Below, piece by piece: positions 24,496-33,316 of a stretch of DNA of 64,000 bases. The translations under genes were made by a program, and so were the position numbers. The stretch's first letter is position 1, and each line of letters begins with the position of its first letter. The DNA comes from Eubacterium sp. (lineage in GTDB: Bacteria; Bacillota; Clostridia; Lachnospirales; Lachnospiraceae), in assembly GCA_017430325.1 (NCBI GenBank), contig JAFRNE010000032.1:154870-218869 (forward strand), in the 5' to 3' direction. Under the pieces are notes generated by a model. It made no database searches and was not told the DNA's origin. It worked only from the letters and a program-made list of their open reading frames with translations.

Positions 24496-25863
24496 ATGAA
24501 ATGTCCAAATTGTTATACAGAATTACCAGATACAGCCACGTTTTGTTATATGTGTAAAAAGCCTATTCCAACCGCAAATACAGCAGTTGAGAAGCATCCA
24601 TGTCCGAATTGCGGTGCACCATTACCGAAGACAGCAACAGAGTGCTATGTATGTCACAATAAGTTTAGTTCTGGCTATTACTCGTCGCCATCTCCTGTTA
24701 TTGAAAAAGAAAATAGTGGTGTTCTTGTTGGAAAGCCATATACAAGACTTCCACAGAACTCTGCAAGTACTGTTCCTCGGTATAATGCAAAACCGGCAAA
24801 GAATGAAAATGGTTGTATTGTCAAAGTGGGAGGAACTTTTTTAGTTATTGTAATAATATTGGGGTTGTTTATTAAGTTTGGATTTAAAAAAGAAAATGAA
24901 GAAACCTCAGAAGATTTAACAGAAATAAGTAATGAAATAACTGACAATACTATTGAGAAAACCACTCAGGAAAATAAATCTCCATTAGACAAAATACTTG
25001 CTTCAGATATGAAGAATATGAAAGTAGGCGAAGTTGGGAAAAAGGATAATGTGTATTTCTGCTTGGTTCATATGAAGAAATCTAATGAGCTGTCACATGA
25101 AGTTGCAAGTTCTGAGTATACTGACGAACAGCATGAAGTATTATTTGCATTTGTTGATGTATATAATAATTCGGATAAAGTCGTGAATGTTTATGAAAAT
25201 AAATTTTCATGTTATGTGGATAATACAAAAGTGGAGAGAATGGATACGTGGTTTTATGTTGTTGAGGACGGAATAAAAGACCTTAATTATAATGATATAG
25301 ATCCGCACACTTCCGAGTTAATACTACTACAATATGAAATACCAAAAGATTGCAATGAAATAAAAGTCTATTATGAATCAAGCTGTATTTGGATAGAAAA
25401 ATATGATGTATTAACAGAGGAGCCATATGACGGAAAAAGACCTCTAATGCAGGCACAATCTTTCGATAATACACCTATAGGAAGCAAGGTGTATTCGGGG
25501 AAGTATGAAATGATATTTGATGGGGCAGAATACTATGTAGATGAAACATTTGGAGATAGTAAAAAGTATATTGTTTTTAAATATACTATTAATGCAGTAA
25601 CCAAAACTAAAATTCCATTAGGCCATTATACACGGTGTTATCAAAATGGCTATTTAATAAACAGTGCTGATTACATATTGGATACAAAAGTTGATGATTA
25701 TAATAATGTTTTTAATGTTGATGAGATCCAGGAGGGAATGTCAGCTAAGGTTTATTATGCTTTTGAAACAAATGAATTAAAACCGAACTATATGATGGTA
25801 TTTGTTGATAGCGGATTTGGAGATGAAGGAAAAGCACAAATATTCTTTAATGATGAAAATTAA
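24496..25863 (+). CDS. Double zinc-ribbon membrane protein with DUF4352-like outer domain
   Basis: A 455-residue protein. Two zinc ribbons stand at the N-terminus (CPNC...CYMC, residues 3-20, and CPNC...CYVC, about 34-52). After a Ser/Pro/Asn linker one TM segment lies at about 113-130, followed by an acidic stretch and a roughly 290-residue outer region with two beta-type domains. The first of these (residues about 185-300) has the feel of DUF4352 (VFAFVDVYNNSDKVVNVYENKF-like), a fold common in Firmicutes lipoproteins. GGGGGTGA is the ribosome site. Its 5' end is nearly identical to that of the next gene. Function unknown. Confidence 0.75.
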   Translation: MKCPNCYTELPDTATFCYMCKKPIPTANTAVEKHPCPNCGAPLPKTATECYVCHNKFSSGYYSSPSPVIEKENSGVLVGKPYTRLPQNSASTVPRYNAKPAKNENGCIVKVGGTFLVIVIILGLFIKFGFKKENEETSEDLTEISNEITDNTIEKTTQENKSPLDKILASDMKNMKVGEVGKKDNVYFCLVHMKKSNELSHEVASSEYTDEQHEVLFAFVDVYNNSDKVVNVYENKFSCYVDNTKVERMDTWFYVVEDGIKDLNYNDIDPHTSELILLQYEIPKDCNEIKVYYESSCIWIEKYDVLTEEPYDGKRPLMQAQSFDNTPIGSKVYSGKYEMIFDGAEYYVDETFGDSKKYIVFKYTINAVTKTKIPLGHYTRCYQNGYLINSADYILDTKVDDYNNVFNVDEIQEGMSAKVYYAFETNELKPNYMMVFVDSGFGDEGKAQIFFNDEN

Positions 25864-25903
25864 TAATAGAAAATAAACAGTTTTAGACGAGGGGGGGATA
25901 GCT

Positions 25904-26623
25904 ATGAAATGTCCAAATTGTTATACAGAATTACCGGATACTGCAAAGATGTGCTATAAATGCAAAAAGCAGATTATTCCTGATCGGTCGGAGGAGGATA
26001 CGAGTAAGATTTGTCCAAACTGTGGTATGGCACTTCCGCTTACGGCTACAATGTGTTATTGCTGCAAATATGTATTTAACAGTACTGGAACGTTGGGGCA
26101 AAATAACCAGTTTCAGAATAATACAGGAACATTAACCTCAAATTATCAATCAAGGTTTACCACGGTTGATAGAAATAATGGTTATAATGGGCAAAGAAAT
26201 TATCAGTCAGGTGGTAATGGCAATTCTCCGGAAAGCTTACGGAAGAACGCTATGATGATATGTTTAATTGGTTCGATATTATGTGGGATAGCAGTATTTA
26301 TGCCGTATATGGGAATCAATATTTTTGGAGTGACAGTTTCTATAAGCATTATTGATAATGCCGGTTACGGGATAGAAACTTTGTTCTGGGCGGTTGCATC
26401 GATTATTTTCTGTGTTCCTAACAGACAAAAGACCGGAGCTGGCCATATAATCCTTGGAGTAATAAGTATTATTAATTGTATATTCAATGCGATAAGAATA
26501 CCTAGTTCGTATAAAAACACTAATCTGATACAGAGAGAAGTAGGATTTTATGTTTTGTTGATTGGATCAATTATGGTGTTGGCGTCGGGAATTATGATGA
26601 AGGTTGCTTCAAAGCGCGAATAA
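25904..26623 (+). CDS. Double zinc-ribbon membrane protein with four C-terminal TM segments
   Basis: A 239-residue protein. The first two zinc ribbons (CPNC...CYKC and CPNC...CYCC) match those of the upstream gene, even in DNA, including the ribosome site GGGGGGATAGCT. After a Gln/Asn/Gly-rich linker come about four hydrophobic segments from residue 115 onwards (ICLIGSILCGIAVFMPYMGI and others). The C-terminus is short and charged. It probably arose by duplication of the 5' end and fusion to a different membrane domain. Function unknown. Confidence 0.75.
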   Translation: MKCPNCYTELPDTAKMCYKCKKQIIPDRSEEDTSKICPNCGMALPLTATMCYCCKYVFNSTGTLGQNNQFQNNTGTLTSNYQSRFTTVDRNNGYNGQRNYQSGGNGNSPESLRKNAMMICLIGSILCGIAVFMPYMGINIFGVTVSISIIDNAGYGIETLFWAVASIIFCVPNRQKTGAGHIILGVISIINCIFNAIRIPSSYKNTNLIQREVGFYVLLIGSIMVLASGIMMKVASKRE

Positions 26624-26688
26624 TCATGAAAATAGCAGCGGAGACGTATAAATAATTTATACAGAATATTTCGGGGAAGGAGAAGGAT

Positions 26689-27477
26689 ATGATTACTTTT
26701 TATGATTGTCCTATATGCGGACAAAAGGTTTCTAAGGCATTAAACAATTGTCCTAATTGTGGATGTCCAACGACTGATATGATAAGAAAAGAAGAGCCAC
26801 CAAGGATAAATCCTAAACCTGTTAAGAAATCGAAGTCAAAGGCGCCGATAATGGCAATTGTTGCGGTTGTGGTGGCTGCGTTGGCGGTGGCAGCGTATTT
26901 TATTATAAAGAAGTTGAATGATGACAAGAAGGATGAGAAGAAACAGTCTGATCAGAAGATTGAGCAGACTACAAAGTCCACAGAATCAGCTGTAGAGGAT
27001 GCTGTTACACAATACATGAAAGATTATACACATACTTATGGAGAAATAATGAGGGCGGCAGAGAAAACTGAAGATTTTGGTCGTTTTTATCAGCATGTTT
27101 GGGTTGATTCGATATATAAAGAAGATAATGAAGAGACAAACAAGTATACCAAAGATGAAAACGGTGAGTTTTACGAAGATTTTAATGATGCGCTTGGAAA
27201 GATATGGTCGGTCGAGGATAATTATTTGAAATACAAAGATATCAGTGATGCTCAAAGTGAAGTGCAATCGCTTATGAAGAAACTGATTAATCCTCCTGAG
27301 GAATGTAAAGAGGCCTATAACGCAATTAAGGAGTTATATGATCATTACATAGAGTTTTCAAATTTGGTTATTAATCCTTCTGGGCAAAGCTTACAATCAT
27401 ATACGGATAACTTCCGTGATGCTGATACCGCTACAGCAAATAGTATAGATAAGGTTAAGATATATATTGATGATTGA
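26689..27477 (+). CDS. Single zinc-ribbon, one-TM protein
   Basis: A 262-residue protein with one N-terminal zinc ribbon (CPICGQKVSKALNNCPNCGCP, an incomplete spacing relative to its neighbours), a Lys/Pro-rich linker, a TM segment at about 52-72 (IMAIVAVVVAALAVAAYFII), and a helical outer region rich in Asp/Glu/Lys. Third member of a zinc-ribbon membrane set in a row, all in one direction. It overlaps the next short frame by four bases. GGGGAAGGAGAAGG lies upstream of the ATG. Confidence 0.75.
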   Translation: MITFYDCPICGQKVSKALNNCPNCGCPTTDMIRKEEPPRINPKPVKKSKSKAPIMAIVAVVVAALAVAAYFIIKKLNDDKKDEKKQSDQKIEQTTKSTESAVEDAVTQYMKDYTHTYGEIMRAAEKTEDFGRFYQHVWVDSIYKEDNEETNKYTKDENGEFYEDFNDALGKIWSVEDNYLKYKDISDAQSEVQSLMKKLINPPEECKEAYNAIKELYDHYIEFSNLVINPSGQSLQSYTDNFRDADTATANSIDKVKIYIDD

Positions 27478-27740
27478 TTGCTAAAAGAAGAGAGCACGCT
27501 GTAGGGAATAAAGCAACAGCGGAGTTGATACGTACAGTGGTAAAATCTGGAATAACATTTGAGAAAGGGTCGGTGGTAAATATGTGTCTGGCAGAAGAGC
27601 AGATGAATCAGGAGGCGGCAGATAAAAGAGCTGCAGAAATAGCCAAGAACCTTTTGCAGATGGGCAAAAACACCTTAAGTGATATTGCTAAAGCAACCGG
27701 TTTAAAACTGGAAGAGGTAGAGGAGCTTGCTTCGAACTAA
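27474..27740 (+). CDS. Short helical protein resembling the tail of Rpn-type (PD-(D/E)XK) nucleases
   Basis: An 88-codon frame that overlaps the upstream stop by four bases; an inner ATG at 27582 (behind GGTGG) may be the real start. The sequence from there (MCLAEEQMNQEAADKRAAEIAKNLLQMG, then LSDIAKATGLKLEEVEEL) looks like the C-terminal tail of recombination-promoting nuclease/transposase (Rpn) proteins, which end in an acidic helix and a small HTH-like unit. The nuclease domain itself is missing, so this may be a remnant or an independent small protein. Confidence 0.45.
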   Translation: MIAKRREHAVGNKATAELIRTVVKSGITFEKGSVVNMCLAEEQMNQEAADKRAAEIAKNLLQMGKNTLSDIAKATGLKLEEVEELASN

Positions 27741-27760
27741 ACAAATATTATACACAATAA

Positions 27761-27800
27761 AACAACGCCGCAGGTCACATGGATCTGCGGCGTTGTTTGT
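27761..27800. terminator. Terminator between converging genes (copy 2 of a repeated hairpin)
   Basis: AACAACGCCGCAG pairs with CTGCGGCGTTGTT across GTCACATGGAT (13-bp stem) and is followed by TTGT. It ends transcription of the zinc-ribbon genes (+) and of guaB (-). Its stem is the same as that of the hairpin at 23171. Confidence 0.88.
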
Positions 27801-27821
27801 ATATAGTGTATTTAAATTGTA

Positions 27822-29330
27822 TTAGTCGTATTTCTTTGTGCTGCTCTTAAGGATTACGTCGTGGCTGCCGCCTTCAACGATAGAAGTTGCGGAAACAACT
27901 GTAAGCTTAGCCTTCTGCTGGAGCTCTTCGATAGAAAGGGCACCACAGTTGCACATGGTAGATTTAACCTTGTAGAGTGTGCTCTGAACGCCTTCTGCAA
28001 GAGGTCCTGCGTAAGGAACGTAGCTGTCAACACCTTCCTCGAAGCTGAGCTTTGAAGCACCGCCGAGGTCGTATCTCTGCCAGTTACGAGCACGGTTAGA
28101 ACCTTCGCCCCAGTACTCCTTAACGTAGTTGCCGTTGATGAAGAGCTTGTTTGTTGGGCTTTCGTCAAATCTTGCGAAATATCTACCAAGCATTACGAAG
28201 TCAGCGCCCATTGCAAGTGCAAGAGTAATGTGATAATCATAAACGATACCACCATCTGAGCAGATTGGAATATAAACGCCTGTCTCTTTATAATACTCAT
28301 CACGTGCCTTGGCAACATCTTTAACAGCTGTAGCCTGTCCGCGTCCGATACCCTTGGTCTCTCTTGTGATACAGATAGAACCACCACCGATACCGATCTT
28401 GATGAAGTCAGCGCCTGCCTCTGCGAGGAATCTGAAGCCGTCTGCATCTACGACATTTCCGGCACCAACCTTAACTGTGTCGCCGTAGTTGTCTCTGATC
28501 CACTTGATAGTTCTTGACTGCCACTCGCTGTAGCCCTCTGAAGAATCGATACAAAGTACGTCAACGCCTGCCTCTACGAGAGCAGGAACTCTTTCAGCGT
28601 AATCTCTTGTATTTATTCCGGCACCTACAACATAGCTCTTGTGAGAGTCGAGAAGTTCGTTAACGTTCTCCTTGTGGCTGTCATAATCCTTACGGAATAC
28701 CATGTATGAAAGGTGTCCTTCCTTGTCAACCAGTGGAAGAGTATTGATCTTATTGTCCCAGATGATGTCGTTGCAGTCATGAAGAGATGTCTCGTCGCTT
28801 GCAACGATAAGTTTATCGATAGGAGTCATAAACTCAGAAACCTTGAGGCTTCTTTCCATTCTTGAAAGACGGTAATCTCTTGAAGCAACGATACCGAGGA
28901 GCTTGCCGTGGCTGGTTCCGTCGTCTGTGATCGCTACTGTTGAGTGACCTGTTCTTTCCTTAAGGTCAAGAACGTCGCTGAGTGTTGCATCAGGTGAAAG
29001 GTTTGAATCACTTGTAACAAAGCCCTTCTTATATGCCTTAACTCGGCGGATCATATTGGCCTCTTCTTCTATTGTCTGCGAACCATATACGAAGGAAATA
29101 CCTCCCTGCTTGGCAAGTGCAACTGCGAGCTTGTCACCTGATACGGACTGCATGATTGCTGAAACCATAGGAATATTTAACGAAAACGGGCATTCCTCTT
29201 CACCCTTACGATATTTAACAAGTGGTGTTTTTAAGCTGACAGAAGTTGGTACACACTCCGATGATGAGTAGCCGGGTACAAGTAAGTATTCACCGAAGGT
29301 ACGCGATGGTTCGTCATAATAGTAAGCCAT
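27822..29330 (-). CDS. guaB: IMP dehydrogenase
   Basis: Oxidises IMP to XMP with NAD+, the committed step to GMP. The 502-residue protein is a TIM barrel interrupted by two CBS domains (about residues 100-225). The catalytic Cys320 lies in [12 protein letters not shown]. Substrate-loop residues follow in [21 protein letters not shown]. The flap reads [14 protein letters not shown] instead of the common YRGMGS form, which marks a divergent, eukaryote-like or protozoan-like IMPDH subclass found in some Clostridia. AAAAGGAG precedes the ATG on the minus strand. Confidence 0.9.
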   Translation of the reverse strand: MAYYYDEPSRTFGEYLLVPGYSSSECVPTSVSLKTPLVKYRKGEEECPFSLNIPMVSAIMQSVSGDKLAVALAKQGGISFVYGSQTIEEEANMIRRVKAYKKGFVTSDSNLSPDATLSDVLDLKERTGHSTVAITDDGTSHGKLLGIVASRDYRLSRMERSLKVSEFMTPIDKLIVASDETSLHDCNDIIWDNKINTLPLVDKEGHLSYMVFRKDYDSHKENVNELLDSHKSYVVGAGINTRDYAERVPALVEAGVDVLCIDSSEGYSEWQSRTIKWIRDNYGDTVKVGAGNVVDADGFRFLAEAGADFIKIGIGGGSICITRETKGIGRGQATAVKDVAKARDEYYKETGVYIPICSDGGIVYDYHITLALAMGADFVMLGRYFARFDESPTNKLFINGNYVKEYWGEGSNRARNWQRYDLGGASKLSFEEGVDSYVPYAGPLAEGVQSTLYKVKSTMCNCGALSIEELQQKAKLTVVSATSIVEGGSHDVILKSSTKKYD

Positions 29331-29386
29331 TGTTTTTTCTCCTTTTCTTTTGAATTTTTGTAGATATTTTTATATAGAATTAAGTT

Positions 29387-29415
29387 ATATTAACAAATTA
29401 TCGAGACTATTTCAA
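29387..29415 (-). promoter_or_regulatory. Probable guaB promoter
   Basis: On the minus strand TTGAAA (29410-29415), a 17-base spacer and TAATAT (29387-29392), about 57 bases before the start codon. No riboswitch-like fold is seen in the leader. Confidence 0.5.
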
Positions 29416-29444
29416 GATAAAAAAGTACGAAAAAATATAAAAAT

Positions 29445-29486
29445 AAGGTAACTCGGTTTGGTGAAAAATACCACCCTGAGTCACCT
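29445..29486 (-). terminator. Terminator of the HD-GYP gene
   Basis: AAGGTGACTCAG (minus strand) pairs with CCGAGTTACCTT across a loop that also forms GGTGG/CCACC, followed on the minus strand by ATTTTTATATTTTTT. It starts five bases after the stop codon. Confidence 0.85.
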
Positions 29487-29490
29487 TGAT

Positions 29491-31182
29491 TTATGAGTTG
29501 ATCGTATAATATTCCTCGAGTCTTGGGCGTGCTGCAACATAGTAGCGTTCGAGCCTTTTGTCGAAATGCTTGCCCATTCCTTCCATTATTATCTTGTTGG
29601 CTTCCTCGAAGCTCATTCTTTCCTTGTATACACGCTTGCTGACGAGGGCATCGTAGACATCGGCAATAGCCATGATACGAGCCTCGAGAGGAATTTCCTC
29701 GCCGATCAGACCTTCAGGATAACCTGAGCCGTCCCACCTCTCATGATGATAGTGGGCGACATTTTCGGCAAGAATGTGAAAATCGTAATCATCTGTATTT
29801 TTCAGGATCTCGTGTACGATACGTCCGCCCTCGGCAGCGTGCTTCTTCATCTCCATATATTCTTCGTTGGTGAAGCGGCCCGGCTTTCTGAGGATCGCGT
29901 CATCTACGGCGATCTTACCCAGGTCGTGCATAGGCGCGGCCTTTATGAGATTGTTGCAGAAGGTTTCCGAAAGATTAAATACATTGTCCTTCTTTATCTC
30001 GTCAATCAGGATCTTCACAACATCGCTGGTACGTCTGATGTGGCCTCCGGTGGAGTTGTCGCGGCTTTCAACAACGGTCGCCATACTGAGGATGAGGTTG
30101 TCATGCATCTCCACAAGACGCTTGGTCTTAAGCTCAACCTCCTTCTCGAGGCTGTCATTGAAGCTGTTGATCAGCTGGATATAATTCTGTTCCTTTGTAT
30201 CATTTCTTATAAGAAGCTGGTAGCCTTTGCATTTGTGAGAGTTGTAGAGCCTGTTTATGGTGACTCTGTAGATCTCGCTTCCCCAGGTTCTGGTGAAGCT
30301 GTTGTTATCCGGGTTCTCGATAAAGGCCTCAATCTTGGAAACGACCTCCTTATAAGCCTTTTCATCTTTTGAGGCAGGAGTGTCGACCTTGACCTTGGTC
30401 AGCTCCGGAAATACGATCAATGCTATGTCACTTCCACCCAGATATCTGAGCTTGTTATCAAAGGAAACAAAGCCGATCTCACCACTCATCTCGATAGAGT
30501 CGATACCGCTATCGGTAACATTGTAGAGGCTGATCTTTCGGATGATAATAAGGAAGATAACCTGTGCAACAACGTAGCTGAAAGGGATCGGATCGAAGTT
30601 GAAGGTGAACTTCTTGCCTGCGAAATAAGAGAAGAAGCAGATGGCCTCGCACAGTATGAGCAGGCTTACTATCTGATTTGAAACGTCCTTTTTCCTGAAG
30701 AGTGAGTAGAGCATTGCTGAAAGCGGGATCAGGAAATACATGATTATCATGATGATAAATACAGCATGCATCGGTCCGTAGGTCTTATCCACGACTGTTG
30801 CATAGCCGTCTTCTATTAATAGTCTTCCACTCTTGTAGAAAAGTTTTGTCTGGCCGATGGTGATGGTGGAAGCATATACAGTTGTAGATATAATGAAAAG
30901 TACGGTTATCATCCATTTCTTTAGGCGGAAATGACATAGTTCAAGTATCGCAAGCATTATAAACAGGGCCAGGAAACAGCTGCTGTATACAATCTTGACG
31001 GCCATAAAAGCTTCGTTAATGCTCTTGGAGGTTGCAACAAGAAGGTAACCGAGGTTGCAGAGAGGAACAAAGGTGAAGATCATGGTAAAGCACAGATTGA
31101 AGTGCTTATGCCAGATATATGCATAGATCGCAGTACAAAGAAGAGAAATAGTAAATATAGCGTAGTAATATACAATATGCAT
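29491..31182 (-). CDS. 7TM membrane protein with HD-GYP domain (c-di-GMP phosphodiesterase)
   Basis: A 563-residue protein. About seven hydrophobic segments fill residues 1-215, followed by a PAS-like or linker region (about 230-330), a short coiled coil, and a C-terminal HD-GYP domain: MHDLGKIAVDD (metal-binding HD pair), then HAAEGGRIV, HHERWDGSGYPEGL (the GYP motif) and ADVYDAL. HD-GYP enzymes hydrolyse cyclic di-GMP to GMP or pGpG. AAAGGAGGATC precedes the ATG on the minus strand. Together with the GGDEF protein at 41083 it shows that the organism uses cyclic di-GMP. The 7TM input suggests a periplasm- or membrane-derived signal. Confidence 0.9.
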   Translation of the reverse strand: MHIVYYYAIFTISLLCTAIYAYIWHKHFNLCFTMIFTFVPLCNLGYLLVATSKSINEAFMAVKIVYSSCFLALFIMLAILELCHFRLKKWMITVLFIISTTVYASTITIGQTKLFYKSGRLLIEDGYATVVDKTYGPMHAVFIIMIIMYFLIPLSAMLYSLFRKKDVSNQIVSLLILCEAICFFSYFAGKKFTFNFDPIPFSYVVAQVIFLIIIRKISLYNVTDSGIDSIEMSGEIGFVSFDNKLRYLGGSDIALIVFPELTKVKVDTPASKDEKAYKEVVSKIEAFIENPDNNSFTRTWGSEIYRVTINRLYNSHKCKGYQLLIRNDTKEQNYIQLINSFNDSLEKEVELKTKRLVEMHDNLILSMATVVESRDNSTGGHIRRTSDVVKILIDEIKKDNVFNLSETFCNNLIKAAPMHDLGKIAVDDAILRKPGRFTNEEYMEMKKHAAEGGRIVHEILKNTDDYDFHILAENVAHYHHERWDGSGYPEGLIGEEIPLEARIMAIADVYDALVSKRVYKERMSFEEANKIIMEGMGKHFDKRLERYYVAARPRLEEYYTINS

Positions 31183-31416
31183 CTTTTGATCCTCCTTTTA
31201 CGGTTCTTGATCTTTATGATAAACGGTTATTCCACAGGGAAATATAAAAGAAAGATCATCGGGTCGGAAACCCTGTAGAAACGTCCAAAAATCTAATATA
31301 AATTATAAAACAAGCCGGGTCATAAAACAATATAAATCAATGTAATAGAAAGATAAATAAACAAAGAAAAATTAATCGTGTAAAAAGCGTTTATAGAACA
31401 GTCTGAAAAATCAAGG
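31183..31416. other. Intergenic region between divergent genes, no gene seen
   Basis: The minus strand holds the HD-GYP ribosome site near its start. A possible long-range stem CAGGG/CCCTG lies at about 31236-31275. Nothing else is recognisable; the region is A+T-rich. Confidence 0.4.
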
Positions 31417-31473
31417 TTGACAGGATAACGGTGTTATGTTTATAATGATGACGCATATACATAACGGTGTTAT
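31417..31473 (+). promoter_or_regulatory. tetR promoter with two ATAAC-GGT-GTTAT operators
   Basis: TTGACA at 31417-31422, an 18-base spacer and TATAAT at 31441-31446. The 13-bp palindrome ATAACGGTGTTAT lies inside the spacer (31425-31437), and an identical copy lies just after the start of transcription (31461-31473). A related copy precedes the ABC transporter genes. This is a typical autoregulation layout. Confidence 0.85.
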
Positions 31474-31550
31474 TTTATGGGATATTTTATTACTCTCGTT
31501 TTGGGCTGAGATTCCACAACGGGCAGTGTTTTATTGTGGAAGGGTTACAG

Positions 31551-32204
31551 ATGGATAAGGATAAAGAAACAAGAAAAAAGCTTCTTGAATGTGCCATGAA
31601 GGAATTCAAGGAAAAAGGATATATGAAGGCTTCTCTCAGAAATATCTGCAAGGACGCGGGCGTTACGACGGGAGCACTGTATTTCTTCTTTAAGGATAAA
31701 GAGGATCTTTTCGGAAATCTTGTAGCAGAACCGCTGAAAAAACTTGAGAAGATACTGGTTGTTCATTTTATAGAAGAGATGGCTGCATCGAAGCAGCTGG
31801 CCGGTAAAAAGCTGGATGTGTCGGAGATCGCGAAGAAACAGGGCTTTGATGATGATTACGAGATCGCGCAGAATGTTGTCCGTTTTCTTTTTGAGAATAA
31901 GGACGCATTTGATCTGCTCCTTACACGGGCTCAGGGTTCTTCCTATGAAAATATAGTCGATCACATGGTGGATATGGCCGAGATGCATTATTCCAAGATG
32001 TATGCGGCTATGAAGGGCTATAAGAGCAGCAGAAATCTTACAAAAGAGGACAAATTCATCGTTCACTGGATGTCGCACGATCAGATAGATATATTTATCC
32101 ATATCGTTACTCATTGCAAGGATGTTAAGGAAGCCGAAAAGCAGCTGAAGAATATGCTTGCATATATGATCGGCGGCTGGATGGCGGTAATCAACAACAA
32201 GTAA
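31551..32204 (+). CDS. TetR/AcrR-family transcriptional repressor
   Basis: A 217-residue regulator. The N-terminal HTH (about residues 5-50) has the family pattern KKLLECAMKEFKEKGYMKAS, then ICKDAGVTTGALYFFFKDKEDLF. The C-terminal ligand-binding region is helical. The start ATG 31551 has GGAAGGG upstream; a longer frame from 31467 would run over the second operator. It is adjacent to, and in the same direction as, an ABC exporter with a copy of the same palindrome upstream. It therefore probably controls its own gene and the exporter. The ligand may be an exported compound. Confidence 0.9.
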   Translation: MDKDKETRKKLLECAMKEFKEKGYMKASLRNICKDAGVTTGALYFFFKDKEDLFGNLVAEPLKKLEKILVVHFIEEMAASKQLAGKKLDVSEIAKKQGFDDDYEIAQNVVRFLFENKDAFDLLLTRAQGSSYENIVDHMVDMAEMHYSKMYAAMKGYKSSRNLTKEDKFIVHWMSHDQIDIFIHIVTHCKDVKEAEKQLKNMLAYMIGGWMAVINNK

Positions 32205-32520
32205 AGCTTGCGGGATGATAACCAGGATACCGGTCTTACCGGGCAGGGTATTATTTGAACACAATAGAGAAATATAGGTTCGGGCAGTCCGGACCTGTAT
32301 TTACGCCATTTCCATAACAGTGTTATGTAATTTTATAAAAAATCAATAAAATAGTATTGACATCTAAAAAAACGGGTATTATAATCTGTCACATAGTTGA
32401 ATATATGAACAGATATACATATATACAAATAAACATATAACGACACGTGAGTATTTAAAACATAAGCATGTGTCATTAATCACAGTTAACAAATAAGTAT
32501 TTATAAATGGAGGTCTAAAA
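32205..32520. promoter_or_regulatory. Control region of the ABC exporter: TetR-type operator, promoter and long leader
   Basis: The palindrome ATAACAGTGTTAT lies at 32314-32326. A near-consensus promoter follows: TTGACA 32357-32362, 17 bases, TATAAT 32380-32385. The operator is 31 bases upstream of the -35 rather than on it, so occlusion is not obvious. The leader is about 125 nt, with an inverted repeat (GACACGTG with CATGTGTC, about 32443-32475) and the ribosome site GGAGGT. No gene is seen in this stretch. Confidence 0.8.
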
Positions 32521-33234
32521 ATGGGCGAAAACAAGAATTTTCTCGAGATCGTTGACGTGAAGAAGGGCTACGGTGAAGGCGAAACACGTCAGGAAGTTCT
32601 TAGAGGAATGAACTTCTCAGTTGCAAATGGTGAGTTTTGTGTACTCCTTGGACCATCTGGTTCAGGTAAATCAACTCTCCTCAACATAATCGGAGGTATC
32701 GACAATGCAGACAACGGTTATATATCCATCAACGGCGATAAGCTTGAGGATATGGATGAGAAAACACTTACTCAGTACCGCCGTAAGCATCTCGGATATG
32801 TATTTCAGCTTTACAATCTGATTCCTAACCTGAATGTTAAGGAAAATATTGAGGTTGGAGCTTATCTTTCGGATAATCCGCTGGATATCGACGACCTGCT
32901 TAAGACACTCGGTCTTTACGAGCATCGTCATAAACTTCCAAGTCAGCTTTCCGGAGGACAGCAGCAGCGTACTTCTATCGGAAGAGCCATCATCAAGAAT
33001 CCGGACATCCTGCTCTGCGATGAGCCGACAGGAGCTCTTGATTACAATACTTCGAAGGATATCCTGAAGCTTATCGAGGATGTTAACCGCAAGTACGGAA
33101 ATACAGTCATCATGGTTACTCACAACGAGGCGATCCAGCACATGGCTGACCACGTTATCAAGCTTCGTGACGGTGTTGTAAGAAAGAACATAGTAAATGA
33201 AGAGAGAGTTTCAGCTGAGGATCTTGACTGGTAA
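32521..33234 (+). CDS. ABC transporter ATP-binding protein (MacB/LolD type)
   Basis: A 237-residue ATPase with all motifs: Walker A GPSGSGKST (about 44-52), Q-loop in VFQLYNLIPN, signature LSGGQQQR (about 142-149), Walker B ILLCDEPTGALD and H-loop MVTHN. The sequence class is that of MacB/LolD/BceA ATPases, which pair with FtsX-type permeases. The large permease gene follows 82 bases downstream. The pair is likely an efflux, resistance or lipoprotein-type mechanotransmission system. GGAGGTCTAAAA precedes the ATG. Confidence 0.94.
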   Translation: MGENKNFLEIVDVKKGYGEGETRQEVLRGMNFSVANGEFCVLLGPSGSGKSTLLNIIGGIDNADNGYISINGDKLEDMDEKTLTQYRRKHLGYVFQLYNLIPNLNVKENIEVGAYLSDNPLDIDDLLKTLGLYEHRHKLPSQLSGGQQQRTSIGRAIIKNPDILLCDEPTGALDYNTSKDILKLIEDVNRKYGNTVIMVTHNEAIQHMADHVIKLRDGVVRKNIVNEERVSAEDLDW

Positions 33235-33316
33235 GAGTATCAAACGGTAGATGATATTAATATGCCGGCATATATTTTAAACTAATCGGAATGTCGGGCA
33301 TGAAAGGAGTTTAAGG

